Positions 29,201 through 40,510 of a stretch of 64,000 nt of DNA are shown here, in pieces. This stretch comes from Trichoplax sp. H2 (lineage: Eukaryota > Placozoa > Uniplacotomia > Trichoplacea). The notes beneath the pieces were generated by a model. That model was not told the origin of the DNA and searched no databases. It saw only the letters and a list, made by a program, of their open reading frames with translations. The DNA lies in the NCBI GenBank assembly GCA_003344405.1, contig NOWV01000040.1, forward strand, positions 186,001 to 250,000, written 5' to 3'. Position numbers and translations under genes: made by a program. Position 1 is the stretch's first letter; each line of letters begins with the position of its first letter.

Positions 29201-31540
29201 CCAGCCCATAAGCCACTATTCACCAATGATAAGCAGAAAGATTAAGAAAGGCTATTAATGTATTCAACTATCATCGATAAAAATAATACAGTAATCTATA
29301 GTATTTAAAATGTTGTCAAGGTAAATAAGTAAATCAAAGTAACAAGATTTCAATGTAAAAGTAGTACTAATTATAATGATAACTATAGATTTTGCTACAG
29401 CATCGAAACGTAGACATTAGGACTATTAGCTGCTACATTTCATTACATTGAGATACATATTAACCTATTTTATTAAACTTGTACGTCAATCTTACAGTAG
29501 CAGATATTGTCAAAGCAGTTGTATAGAGTAACATAGCATGTTTATTTCTGGTAAACTTCATACCGATGTTCTTATTGACGTAATTTTCCTTACCGTAATA
29601 AGCAATAGCAATAGTGTTTTCGATGTGATCTCTCGTTTTTTCGTCTTTTGCCCATGACTAAGAATAATAGAATAAACAGTATCAGATAGTAATTATAGTA
29701 TGTACGTAAACTACCAATACTCGTATACAGCACCCATGTTGAGGTCATTCTCAAAATGAAAAAATTAGCACTAAGCTACGATTGATTCCTTATCCTATTA
29801 GTAGGAGTAATTTACTGCTTCCTAAGTGCAAAAGGTGATTTGATTCTAGATCATGGAAAGATTCCGTCTGCTTGTCCATTTTATTATTAGCTCACTTCTA
29901 AAGTGATAAAACTACCAATAGACTTTGATTAACACCTTATCTAATACAACATATATTTAAGAATAATTTGAATAGTCATTGCCAGGCTACTTCTAGCGTC
30001 ACAATTTATCAATGTATGATCGATATTTTTATCTAGGTAGATTGTTACTTTCATTAATTTATATTCATCACTCATTTTAAAGATTATTAACCATTAATTA
30101 TAATTCATTATTGCCTCGATTATCTGCAGTAGCTCTAGTTGTTATCAAAAGTCATTTTACTGCTTTATAATCCTGCATATAAATTAATATTAATTTTTCA
30201 ATCATTAAAAGACTACTTTTACTCGTGCATTTTGTCGCTTTAATCTAAATTTAATCGATAATGTATATCTCTCTACAGACTGCTCCTTTAACGCACGCCC
30301 ATTACTCATTTTCAAACTAATTCATTTATAATACAAGGTTACCTTAACCATCAGCAGCAATCAGCAGTGACTTTAGATATTCAATTCAGCTATTATCCAA
30401 TCAAAGGACTATTTTACTAATGTTAAGTGTAAATGGGCGATCGATTTTGGATTATTTAGAGACTTGTTCTATACTATTCAGTTTTTATTTTTCATCTTTA
30501 ATGTACAATCGATTTCTATAGGATGTATAGAGATTGTTATTACTTTATATCCTATCTATGACCCATTTCAACAGTCATTAGAAGTACGTTTCTATTTTCC
30601 ATCCTTAATGTACAATCGATTTCTACAGTATGTATAGAGATTGTTATTACTCTCCATCCTGTCTTGACCTATTTCAATAGTCATTACAAGTTAACCTTTC
30701 TATTTTCCATCCTTAACGTACAATCGATTTCTACAGTATGTATAGAGATTGTTATTACTCTCCATCCTGTCTTGACCTATTTCAATAGTCATTACAAGTT
30801 AACGTTTCTATTTTCCATCCTTAATGTACAATCGATTTCTACAGTATGTATAGAGATTGTTATTACTCTCCATCCTGTCTTGACCTATTTCAACAGTCAT
30901 TACAAGTTAACGTTTCTATTTTCCATCCTTATAGTACAATCAATTTCTACAGGATGTATAGAGATTGTTGTTACTTTCCATCCTATCCATGACCCATTTC
31001 AATAGTTATCATAAGTCAAGGTTTTTAATTAATCTGGATGATGCACAGTTTGCGTCGTTGCTGTTGTTGTACAGGAATGATTACTGTTGACGTATTTTAC
31101 CTTATAGGAGCCATCGGTATTCTTCATTGAAGAAACAAAAAAGATATCCAGGGGTAGGAGAAGGCTAGTCAATAGAGCCATACTCATGGATAAGATAATA
31201 ACGGTTGTTGAGAAAGTTTCCGACTCTCTTCTACGTAAGTAATAACGTGTATAGAAGAAGGAGAAGAGTACAGCCAACTGTCAAAAAGTAGTAAAGATCA
31301 AATTAGCTCGCAATCATTTGGTCTACAGGTTTTTATTTTCATCCTTTTCTTCTCTTACTCTAAACTACTTGAATAGGAAGGCTATATGAATTACTCTACT
31401 AACTGAATATTACTCTATACTGTACTCTTGGATTGGAAATGAAAGATTGCGATCGCGAAACTCACTAAGGAAACCACTGCAAAAGGGATAACTCCACGAA
31501 TGACGGTGTCGCCCGGAATAGCCGGATGCATTGCCTCCAT
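26283..31540 (-). CDS. LMBRD1: Lysosomal cobalamin transport escort/transporter LMBRD1
   Basis: Multi-pass lysosomal membrane protein needed, with ABCD4, to release vitamin B12 from the lysosome; loss in humans causes cblF disease. Eighteen exons on the minus strand join in phase to 541 residues (human 540). In coding order: 31466-31540, 31101-31277, 29594-29657, 29121-29215, 28881-28948, 28658-28746, 28415-28488, 28265-28315, 28086-28154, 27949-28016, 27737-27809, 27592-27656, 27396-27498, 27209-27313, 26979-27122, 26774-26855, 26557-26660, 26283-26402. Diagnostic stretches: YYLRRRESETFS and LLLPLDIFFVSSMKN in the first helices, YFYYEEDDED after the third, GLSFTIGCLTVLGMLL, the charged coiled loop with QERRRLDELEQARRR, SGIRKIGIRF, AMLFMCFFLVLIVL and an acidic C-terminal tail DEDSDYDSDEE. 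The luminal loop between the last two helices is shorter than in human. The start at 31540 gives MEAMHP; nothing better is seen upstream. Intron 2 (29658-31100) holds a minisatellite. Confidence 0.97.
30504..31010. repeat. Five-copy tandem repeat, 108-base unit, inside LMBRD1 intron 2
   Basis: Copies marked by TACAATCGAT (last copy TACAATCAAT) start at about 30504, 30611, 30719, 30827 and 30935, a period of 107 then 108 bases. The middle copies are nearly identical. Because 108 is divisible by three, the strand opposite LMBRD1 stays open for 30664-31005 as a 36-residue repeat. That is an expected by-product of period length and not evidence of coding. Confidence 0.85.
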
Positions 31541-32135
31541 CTTGGATACGTGTGATGATGATGATGTTGCAGTCAATCTGGTTAAACGATAACAACAGTA
31601 ATTAGATCACTTTCACCTGTATAAATGATCTTTCTCTTGGATCTTTAACGTCTCCAAATCAATCTGGAGTGTTGACAAGGGTTAAAGTTTAAGCTGATGT
31701 CTTTGCCTTCCAGCACTTGATGGTGGATAATAATTCTCTCTATGGCAACAGTTTACGCTACTGTAAATGTTGTATTTGACCAGTCACGTTTAAGGTCTTG
31801 GGAACTGTATACTCTCCTTATAGAAGTGCAATACTGAAACACTTATTCGCCTAGACAGTACTGTACTGTGTATCAAGGTGTCCACAAAATGACGTCATAC
31901 TCATCGGAATTCTCTTTCCTCCATCATCTTCTCACCTCTGCTGCACTTTTTATAGAGGTAAATGGAGAATTCATTTTAAAAAAAGGAACTACAAGATGGT
32001 ATAGCTACCACTGTTCATGTGGTAGTAGTTTGAGACTTGAAATTTTGAAACAAGCAAATAAAGGAAACGGACATTAGGCGATACTAGAGTGTAAAAATGA
32101 AGGCATTCAATTCTGTAGACGTTTGAATTTTAGCA
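31541..32135. other. Upstream region of LMBRD1, no gene recognised
   Basis: Divergent spacer before the minisatellite arrays. It should contain the LMBRD1 promoter on the minus strand, but no TATA box or initiator could be assigned. The frame at 31868-32077 has no recognisable motif. Confidence 0.5.
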
Positions 32136-32139
32136 TCGC

Positions 32140-33035
32140 CTCGATACCAAATGGAATGATTGTAAAATTGAGCTAATGCTTATTAAAAACATCAACTTCC
32201 ATGCGCATTTTTGCTATGAAAACCTAGGCTAGCTCAACTGGTCATCTGAGTTTGGATTTTATCATCACCACGATACCAAATGGAATGATTGTAAAATTGA
32301 GCTAATGCTTATTAAAAACATCAACTTCCATGCGCATTTTTGCTATGAAAGCCTAGGCTAGCTCAACTGGTCATCTGAGTTTGGATTTTATCATCACCAC
32401 GATATCAAATAGAATGATTCTAAAAATTAATTAAGCCAATGCTTATTAAAAACATCAACTTCCATGCGCATTTTTGCTATGAAAGCCTAGGCTAGCTCAA
32501 CTGGTCATCTGAGTTTGGATTTCATCATCACCACGATACCAAATGGAATGATTGTAAAAATTAAGCCAATGCTTATTAAAAACGTCAACTTTCATGCGCT
32601 TTTTTGCTATGAAAGCCTAGGCTAGCTCAACTGGTCATCTGAGTTTGGATTTTATCATCACCACGATACCAAATAGAATGATTCTAAAAATTAATTAAGC
32701 CAATGCTTATTGAAAACGTCAACTTTCATGCGCTTTTTTGCTATGAAAGCCTAGGCTAGCTCAACTGGTCATCTGAGTTTGGATTTTATCATCACCACGA
32801 TACCAAATAGAATGATTCTAAAAATTAATTAAGCCAATGCTTATTAAAAACATCAACTTCCATGCGCATTTTTGCTATGAAAGCCTAGGCTAGCTCAACT
32901 GGTCATCTGAGTTTGGATTTTAGCATCACCACGATATCAAATGGAATGGTTCTAAAAATTAAGCCAATGCTTATTAAAAACGTCAACTTTCATGCGCTTT
33001 TTTGCTATGAAAGCCTAGGCTAGCTCAACTAGCCA
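32140..33035. repeat. Seven-copy minisatellite, 126-138 base unit
   Basis: The core CCTAGGCTAGCTCAACTGGT recurs with starts near 32223, 32352, 32486, 32612, 32750, 32884 and 33014. Each unit also carries CAAATGGAATGATT or CAAATAGAATGATT, GCTTATTAAAAAC and CATGCGC. The unit length varies because of a 3-12 base insertion (ATTAATTAAGCC versus ATTAAGCC or ATTGAGCT). It contains the small palindrome CCTAGG and an AGCTAATG/AGCCAATG box. No coding frame persists. Confidence 0.9.
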
Positions 33036-33085
33036 TCTGAAGTTAGGTAATGTTGACCATTGCTGTGCAATGTGTGATCCAATGG

Positions 33086-33930
33086 AAGAAAAATTTATTC
33101 CCAAGTAGTTCACACTATTCCGGCGTTGGTCAATATCAATGAAGATGTGCAGATCTTGGAACAAAGATGTTGTACAGGGTGAGGGTGTTTGTATATTCCT
33201 TCCTATCCCAAACTTTTGTTATGGATAATAGCTGATACAATTTCAGTACAGTACTGTATAAGTGATATACCTGCATGATTGAAAGATTAATGTTGCAATT
33301 GAAGAAAAATTCATTCCCGACTATTTCACACTATAATGAAGATGTGCGAATTTTCGAACATAGATGTTGTACAGAGTGTTTGTATATTCCTTCCTATCCC
33401 AAACTTTTGTAGTGGATAATAGCTGATACAATTTTAGTATAGTACTGTATAAGTGATATACCTGCATGAATGAAAGATTAATGTTGCAATTGAAGAAAAA
33501 TTCATTTCCGACTATTTCACACTACTGGCATTGGCTCAATTTCAATGTAGTTAGGCGAACCTTCGAACAAACATTTTGTGCAGGATGTTTGTACTGTATA
33601 TTCCTTCCTATCCGAATTTCTGAAGCAGTTGATAAAATTTCACGACAGTGCTTCTATAAGCGATATACAGTATACTCCATTCATGATTTTATGATTTTAT
33701 TCCAAGAAAACTCAATCCCAACTACTTCACACTAAAGTATACCGGCGTTGGGTCAATTTCAACCAAGTTAGACGAACCTTCGAACAAACATTTTGTGCTG
33801 GGTGTTTGTATATTTCTTCCTCTCCGAATTTCTGAAGCAGTTGATAAAATTTCACTACAGTACTTCTATAAGCGATATACAGTATAGTATACTCCATCAA
33901 TGATCTTATTCGTCTTCCATATTGTACTAG
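33086..33930. repeat. Four-copy degenerate tandem repeat, about 190-215 base unit
   Basis: Diverged copies start near 33086, 33301, 33492 and 33703. Each opens with GAAGAAAAATT-like sequence followed by TTCACACTA, then CGAACA, TTTGTATATTCCTTCCTATC, a GCTGATA/GTTGATA box and a TACAGTACT(G/T) tract. Copies differ by indels and many substitutions, so this array is older than the adjacent one. The small frame at 33466-33735 lies inside it and is not a gene candidate. Confidence 0.75.
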
Positions 33931-34340
33931 CAGAAAACTTCTTCACACTCATGGCCCTTCGCCATATTGCACTACTATACGTTTGTACTGTACAATGTAC
34001 AGCCACTGCATATACGAGTATGTATTGGAAATAGAGAACTGTATGAGTCTGTATCGTTGTTTATTTCCATCACGATCGGGCCGGGCCCAGTACTGAGTAT
34101 ATAAGTCTGTATTGAAAAATACGATATGAATCTGTATCACCGTTCATTTCCACAATAACACAACATACCAGTAAATCTATTCGTTATTGCTCTTGCTATT
34201 TCTACATCGGATTACCATCTTTCTATCACATATCATTCATACTATTATAAGAACAGCACAAATAAACATAGAACAAGCAAGTGAACATCACTGGTACCTA
34301 GTAGTAACGAGCGCCAGGCGATGATTTCAATCTAAAGTAC

Positions 34341-34460
34341 ATGAAATCGCAGCGACTACCATTGATCGACAGTCAACAATTTACGAAACATTCACTTTCA
34401 ATTAAAATTCGATTATATCGAGATGATTCCTGTTTGGCCTTGGGTGGCTTTTCTGAATAA
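34341..34460 (+). other. Possible upstream ORF overlapping the 5-alpha-reductase start
   Basis: An ATG at 34341 opens a 39-residue frame (MKSQRLPLIDS...) that is out of frame with, and overlaps, the reductase start at 34423, ending at TAA 34458-34460. If the transcript begins upstream, scanning ribosomes would meet it first and reductase translation would be reduced. The transcription start is unknown, so this is inference. Confidence 0.3.
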
Positions 34461-36905
34461 TCCTGTACGATTTTGGATTTATTATGGTTTTGTTATTGGT
34501 GGTTTTGTATTCGCTCTCATTACATTAATAACACAGTTGATTAAACCTGCTCCTTATGGACGTTTCGGCAATAACGATAATAATCCCAACAATTGGGGAC
34601 CCGTTATTCCACAACGATTAGGCCATACCATATCCGATGCTTTACCATGTGTAGTTGAATTTCTACTGGTAAGAATGAATTAATTGTAAGGAATTCATCA
34701 GTCAATTCTAAAAATCCATCGATAGTCAAACATACCGTACAATCGTGCCCACTGATAGCTTTCATCCGACTAACTTTTACTCTCGCAGCCACGAAAGCCA
34801 TAGTTACACCAATGATAGATTCGTACGAGTATAGTTTCCAATCATGACCTACTCACTAACCGATAAAGTAAGTTGGTGGGATCAATTAATCGATTATTGG
34901 TCATGAAAATGACCACAACAATGATAACTCTTGACTAGGAATCCTGAATGAAAGCTGCAAATATATAATTTTCATTTTGTCTTATTTACCTTGGTTAAAG
35001 TAATCTTTGATCAATAAATTCATTCATATTACTGATCTACGTATTGTTTTATATACTGTATGTATAGGTATATTTTCTGTACGGAAGAAACCAATACCAT
35101 TATACCAATCTTGTCTTCATGATATTATGGCAATTACATTACATTCATAGGTATTATACCAGTCTATCAATCTGTTAAAGTAGACGTAAATGTACAAGTA
35201 GATACAAACATTTACAGTATGCAATTCGGTCCTCAATTTTCTGCTTTATAGTGCAACTACAAGCAAACTCTCATTTATCACCTATTCTCCATTTTTTTTA
35301 TATCATTAGTCTAATTAAACTATCTCACCAATTAATCTGTTAAAGTAGACTTACATGTACTGTACAAGTAGATACGAACATTTACAGTATTCAATTCGGT
35401 TCTCAATTTTCTGCTTCATAGTGCAACTACAAGCAAACACTCATTTGTCACTTATTCTCCATCTTTTTTATGTTATTAGTCTGATTAAACTATCTCACCC
35501 TTATGTTACTTAACAAATTCGTTCACGTCATGTTTATCCTTTACAGTTACTAGCTCATGATCATGATATTTGCGTGTTCAAATTGTACATTATGCAACTG
35601 TAAAACACAACAATTTTCATCATGACGTACGGTGTAGGAATGTCATGTTTAAGCGCATATACAGCATCTACATAAATACATAGATCAGATATATAGTTCT
35701 GTCTTAAATACAACCATAAGTCAAGTTAATAATAACTAATTGATGACACAATAAGTGGCACGATTAGATCATTTTCTGCCGATAATAATAAAAGCAGTAC
35801 TAATTCTATATGAAAATCGATTATAGAGGCCTAATACACCCATGGATAATGCGTTATAGCTCCAAAACTACCCCGTTAGGGTAAGGAAACCAATAGCGAT
35901 AAAAAATTTGGCATACCATAACTAACAAGCGTGATTACTATTTCGTTTAACCTTTAGCATTACACTTGGTGGACTTATACCCAACGCTATTTTTTCATTC
36001 ATCAATGCAAGTTGGATCAGTTCAGCTCTTTACTATAATCAATATTACAGGTTATACGAATATATCATGTCTATAAAAACGATTTTTGTAACTCTACTCG
36101 CTCAATGATCATCTCTAAAAATAACAGCGACCCTAGATTTATTATTGGTATCCTACTATTTATCATTGGATTTATTATAAATCGTTATGCTGATCTTAAG
36201 CTAAGAAATTTACGTCGAGAAAGTATGTCAATTGGGCAGATCAATGCCATGTTCATATTCATAAATAGAATTTTCATGAATAATAGGTGTTAAGATGTGT
36301 TGTAAAGATAATCTCACGTTCCTTTTGGAATTTCTTTATACAGATCAAGGATACGTTATTCCTAGTGGAGGATTATTTAATTACATATCGTGCCCAAATT
36401 ATTTTGGAGAAATGATTGAATGGATGGGCTGGTAAGAACTGTTAATACTTAACTAGGCTCATACCTTCACTACAGTATTTGTTTACAGGCTTTCGTTACA
36501 CTACCAACGCCTTAGTCTTAGTCCTTATTAATAAATTTTTAGTTCTATATATACTCGTATATAATTATTAGTTTCTTATTATATGAATTTATATCCCCTT
36601 CCAAATTAAAAACCCGCTCATTATACTTACACTGTTTGCAGTCATAACAAACTATTAATGTACTGCATAACATAGGGCCGTCGGGACATTTTCATTAGGA
36701 GGTTTAGCTTGGTTCTGTTTCTGCTGTGCAACATTCATCCCTAGAGCGAGACATAATCACCGATGGTAAAACTCTATGCATATTACTATTTTTGTAAAAT
36801 TAATATCATGCACTATTCTTAACTGCACCGCATATTTGCAGGTACAAAGAACGATTTGCTGATTATCCATCCCAAAGGAAAGCCTTAATTCCTTTCATAT
36901 ATTAG
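34423..36905 (+). CDS. SRD5A1: 3-oxo-5-alpha-steroid 4-dehydrogenase (steroid 5-alpha-reductase)
   Basis: Membrane enzyme of the endoplasmic reticulum that uses NADPH to reduce the 4,5 double bond of 3-oxo-4-ene steroids. Eight exons join in phase: 34423-34668, 35068-35150, 35827-35880, 35958-36050, 36128-36222, 36344-36431, 36676-36765, 36842-36905, giving 270 residues (human type 1 is 259). Family signatures: FWIYYG early, QLHYIHRGLIHPW (Tyr107 matches catalytic Tyr91 of SRD5A2), SDPRFIIG, LRNLRRE, YVIPSGGLFNYISCPNYFGE with IEWMGW (NADPH-binding part), RARHNHRWYKERFADYP and the terminal KALIPFIY. The residue matching SRD5A2 Glu57 is unclear: the local sequence is SDALP where type 1 and 2 have QELP, so either Asp72 takes its place with a one-residue insertion or the position is Ala73. 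It resembles SRD5A1/2 more than SRD5A3 or TECR. Substrate specificity in this animal is unknown. Confidence 0.93.
35168..35501. repeat. Two-copy ~165-base tandem duplication in reductase intron 2
   Basis: Segments 35168-35330 and 35334-35501 both run from AATCTGTTAAAGTAGAC through AGTAGATAC, CATTTACAGTAT, CAATTCGGT, AGTGCAACTACAAGCAAAC and TATTCTCCAT to TTAAACTATCTCACC, with about a dozen differences. The duplication is intronic (intron 35151-35826), and no exon is seen within it. Confidence 0.8.
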
Positions 36906-39275
36906 TTGTGTTGTAACACTGCAAATAGCTTTACCTTTGTCTTCTGTAGTATACTGATAACTTCCGTATATACTTTGCTACCGGCGATATTTATTCCTAG
37001 TATCACATTTTCGAAGCTATTTTGAAGGATTTTTATTCCAGTCTAAGTTGCCTTCAATTGTCAAGAGCTCACGGTAATTTTTCTCGAAGTTTAAAATAGT
37101 ACACAAGGTAAATTCTTTTGATCACGACAAACATTATAATGCTGTAATATTTTTTTCATTATTTTGATGTCATTTAAACGGAACGCTAATGATGTTAATT
37201 GCAGCAATGAGTTGACATTCGATCGTATGTTTAATTTGATTAATTAATTGATATACTGGTACAACGTATTTCAGCTAGTGTCTTGAATATTATATCAAAA
37301 TACGTATATAATATATAGTGTTGATATTATTCAAAGTAAGTTGAATTTTTCAAGGGAAAGAATGTACGTTTGCTACCTCCATTGTGTATTAAACAGATCT
37401 AATTTCAAAATTGGCTTATGTACTTGTATCTTTCTAAATTTATATATGCATCTTCATTTATGATCATAAACAAGTACTTTAATAATTTAAATTAATTAGC
37501 TACAGCAGTACAAAGGACGGAATTGCTATATACTGTAAAATAGCATATATCGTCCGATATGTTGAAGGTAGCAAATATCGCTACCTACTGCTATATCATT
37601 TAAACCGTATCGATATCAACTTTCTTCATTTTATAATGAACCTATTGACAAGCGATAGTAATATTGCAGACTGCAAGCTATTCACTACTAGACTCAATAC
37701 GACATTTTGGATGAAAAACCAGCAATTTCACGACGACTGGAACTTTCGTCTCCGTTCTTCAGCTTTTCTTGCATTCTGGAAGCAGATCAAGCATAACATA
37801 AGTTGTAGTAATCGTATATAGCTACTACAAAGTCTGATATCAAAGGTGAATATCACAATATTCAATCTACATGCCAACTGTGTATCGAAAGGCACTACTA
37901 TCGAACTAAAGGGATACAAACCCATTGCCGCTTGCAATCTTTGTATGCATCGAAAAACTCTTGACACATTGATTTATCATAATTATTCACATCTAGACAT
38001 TTGTACGATGCTTTCGCCTCCTGAGGCATGCACATATAAAAAAGTCATAAGAAAAGAAAATAGCTTATTATAATTCGCTGCGCATCCATCAGCCTATTTC
38101 TACGGTAAAAATCACTTGATTTAAAATACATATTAACAACCTATTTCAAATGCAGTATCATCAAACAGACATCTCAGATATCTTTACGTCTAATGAAACA
38201 GCGTATCTACAGTATTTTTGTTTCGCTATAATTAGTCAAGTAGAGGTAAATCTACTATACAAAACTGACTTCGGTACATGGATTATTGGCCGGGTCCATC
38301 CAGCCACCTTTTTGACTCATTTTTTAGGTTGAAAAACTACACCGTGTGTATAACCTATAAATAATATAAAGATTTACGTTAATTTATTCCGATACAAATA
38401 CATATCAAATAGTACTGTGCATACACTAAAATATCCCTACGCGCCAAATGGATCTAGCATCATGAAGCTATCATATACGATTCATGCTGATTCCAATAAA
38501 CGATGGCATGTAACGATATTCCATAAATTATCAAACTGCAGCAGTGCTCTACCTCAGTGCAAAATGCAATATTTTGCATGTATCTGCATGCAGGCAAATT
38601 GTCATTGTGCATACTGTAGAGCTACGAAGTATACAGCGCATATCAGTTATGTAGCAGGTATTCAATTCCATATTTACGAGAGATACTACTTGGCGAACTC
38701 TATTATATACTGTGCAAGACAGTAGCAAAATATTTCCCTGATTTCAGAATTCACAATAATAATTACATATAATTAATCATAGGCAGTTACGAATGAACTC
38801 ATTTCTTAACCTAATTTTTACTATATCATGCAAGAGTAGCTCATTCCTGGTACACAGCAAAAATACCCATACCGTGATGGTAAAATTAATTGTAAAACAT
38901 ACTACCACACAATAAAAGTCTACTATTATCATGAAGTGCAGTGTATGCGTAATAGTAATTGTAATTATAATTATAAAAACATTGCCAGTGAGGAAAGTTT
39001 ACAATCTACTTAGCGAGACTTGACTTGTCACAATTGCTAGCTTTACTAAAACTTGATAGCAAATCACAGTAAAATACTGTGCCGTCAGCGCTAGATATGG
39101 TAAATCGCATTTCCAAAGCTCGAGCTACTTCTGTAGCATCTACCACAAAATGGACAGATTCACCGTTGTACATTCTACTGTACGTAACAGCAGCATGCAT
39201 ATCCTGTACAATGTACAAAATTCGTGTATACTCGTGCTGCACAGTGCTCGATTGAAGAAGCGCATCACATGGATC
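36906..39275. other. Intergenic region with several unassigned short frames
   Basis: No gene recognised. From about 37630 the base composition becomes less AT-rich, and overlapping frames appear on both strands: + 37846-38073, + 38150-38332, + 38417-38725, - 37728-37967 and - 39006-39290. None shows a recognisable domain, and I could not link them by splice sites. The minus frame at 39006-39290 runs into the first unit of the tandem array that follows. A rapidly evolving or decayed gene cannot be ruled out. Confidence 0.4.
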
Positions 39276-39727
39276 ATCCAAACATTGCACTCCATCTAGG
39301 CATCACTTTTACTCTAGCTAGAACAAACATGGAAAAACGCAATCTACCATATCTACTAAAGTACTAATCTATCAATCTATCATCCAACATTGCAATCCAT
39401 CTAGGCATCACTTTTACTCTAGCTAGAACAAACATGGAAAAACGCAATCTACCGTATCTACTAAAGTACTAATCCATCTATCTATCATCCAACATTGCAC
39501 TCCATCTAGGCATCACTTTTACTCTAGCTAGAATAAACATGGAAAAACGCAATCTACTGTATCTACTGTACTAATCTATCTATCATCCAACATTGCACTC
39601 CATCTAGGCATCACTTTTACTCTAGCTAGAACAAACATGGAAAAACGCAATCTACCGTATCTACTGTACTAATCTATCTATCTATCATCCAACATTACAC
39701 TCCATCTAGGCATCACTTTTACTCTAA
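39276..39727. repeat. Five-copy tandem repeat, 98-105 base unit
   Basis: CCATCTAGGCATCACTTTTA recurs at about 39292, 39397, 39502, 39600 and 39702. Between copies lie CTCTAGCTAGAA(C/T)AAACATGG, AAAAACGCAATCTAC and a variable ATCTATC tract that accounts for the changes in unit length. The copies are nearly identical. Confidence 0.9.
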
Positions 39728-39884
39728 CTTACATACCATGAAAGGCAATAGAAAGTGCACCGGAGTCGCAGATTTTGTACTTTACAGTGAATAATAATAT
39801 AATGATAATAATAATAAAATAATAATAATCAAATTGGTAATCAAGTGAGTAATAAATGCAATGAGAATTCTCAGGCCAGCGTGC

Positions 39885-40130
39885 CGCACAGTCCAGTACA
39901 GTATAATCCAGTACAGTATAGTACTGTACAGTACAGCATACAGTAGTACAGTACTGTACAGTACAGTACAGTACAGTACAGTACAGTGTACAGTACTGTA
40001 CTGTACACTGTACAGGAAAGGAAATAAGAAAGCAGTACTGTACTGTACAGTACACTGTACGGTACGGTACCGTACTGTACAAAGCAAAAGCTAGAGTACA
40101 GTACACTGTACTCTAGCGTTTACAGTACAT
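39885..40130. repeat. GTACAGTAC-rich palindromic block
   Basis: About 245 bases made almost entirely of overlapping GTACAGTAC, TACTGTAC and ACACTGTAC words, each self-complementary or nearly so. The block could fold into large hairpins on either strand. Because the two strands resemble each other, long open frames of Tyr-Cys-Thr-Val repeats appear on both and are artefacts. It lies about 380 bases before the EIF2S1 start codon. Confidence 0.85.
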
Positions 40131-40393
40131 ACTACTGTAAGCGAACTGAAACAGTCTTGGACTACTAAATTTAGTAGAACTCAACAAAATGATCGCCGGT
40201 TTTAGACACAGTAGGATATGGTACAGTACCATACTACACATTCTTATGTCTAGTATGCGATTCTCCAGAAGCAGGTGAATGCCACAAAGCTCCGTTTTCA
40301 CATGCTGGAAGTCGTGCTTTGCTTGGACGTGGGCAATCTTCACCTTGTGTTGGAAAGACAGCCTTCATTTACTTTTACAACCTTTAAATCACT

Positions 40394-40500
40394 GGTAAGT
40401 ACCTTGGTAATAGCGTAGTAGACTTTATTGGATAGCAATAAGTCTATTCAATTGAAAATGCTCCGTCTTATTTTGTTCTGATAAAACTTAACTCCGTTAG
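40394..40500 (+). other. Possible 5' UTR intron of EIF2S1
   Basis: GTAAGTACC at 40394 and CCGTTAG ending at 40500 would frame a 107-base intron that finishes ten bases before the EIF2S1 ATG. Both sites fit the splice signals used in coding introns here. A non-coding first exon upstream would then start shortly after the palindromic block. Confidence 0.35.
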
Positions 40501-40510
40501 AAAAAGAAAA

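Noticed and set aside
30664-31005. 113-residue repeated hydrophobic protein
   Set aside because: The frame stays open only because the minisatellite period (108) is divisible by three and the unit happens to lack a stop in that frame. It lies in an LMBRD1 intron on the opposite strand.
32140-33035. CRISPR-like regular repeats
   Set aside because: Repeats are long direct tandem units without unique spacers and lie in an animal genome; this is a minisatellite.
39729-40106. Long open frames on both strands with Tyr-Cys-Thr-Val repeats
   Set aside because: They arise from the GTACAGTAC palindromic repeat, which reads similarly on both strands. The sequence is low complexity with no domain.
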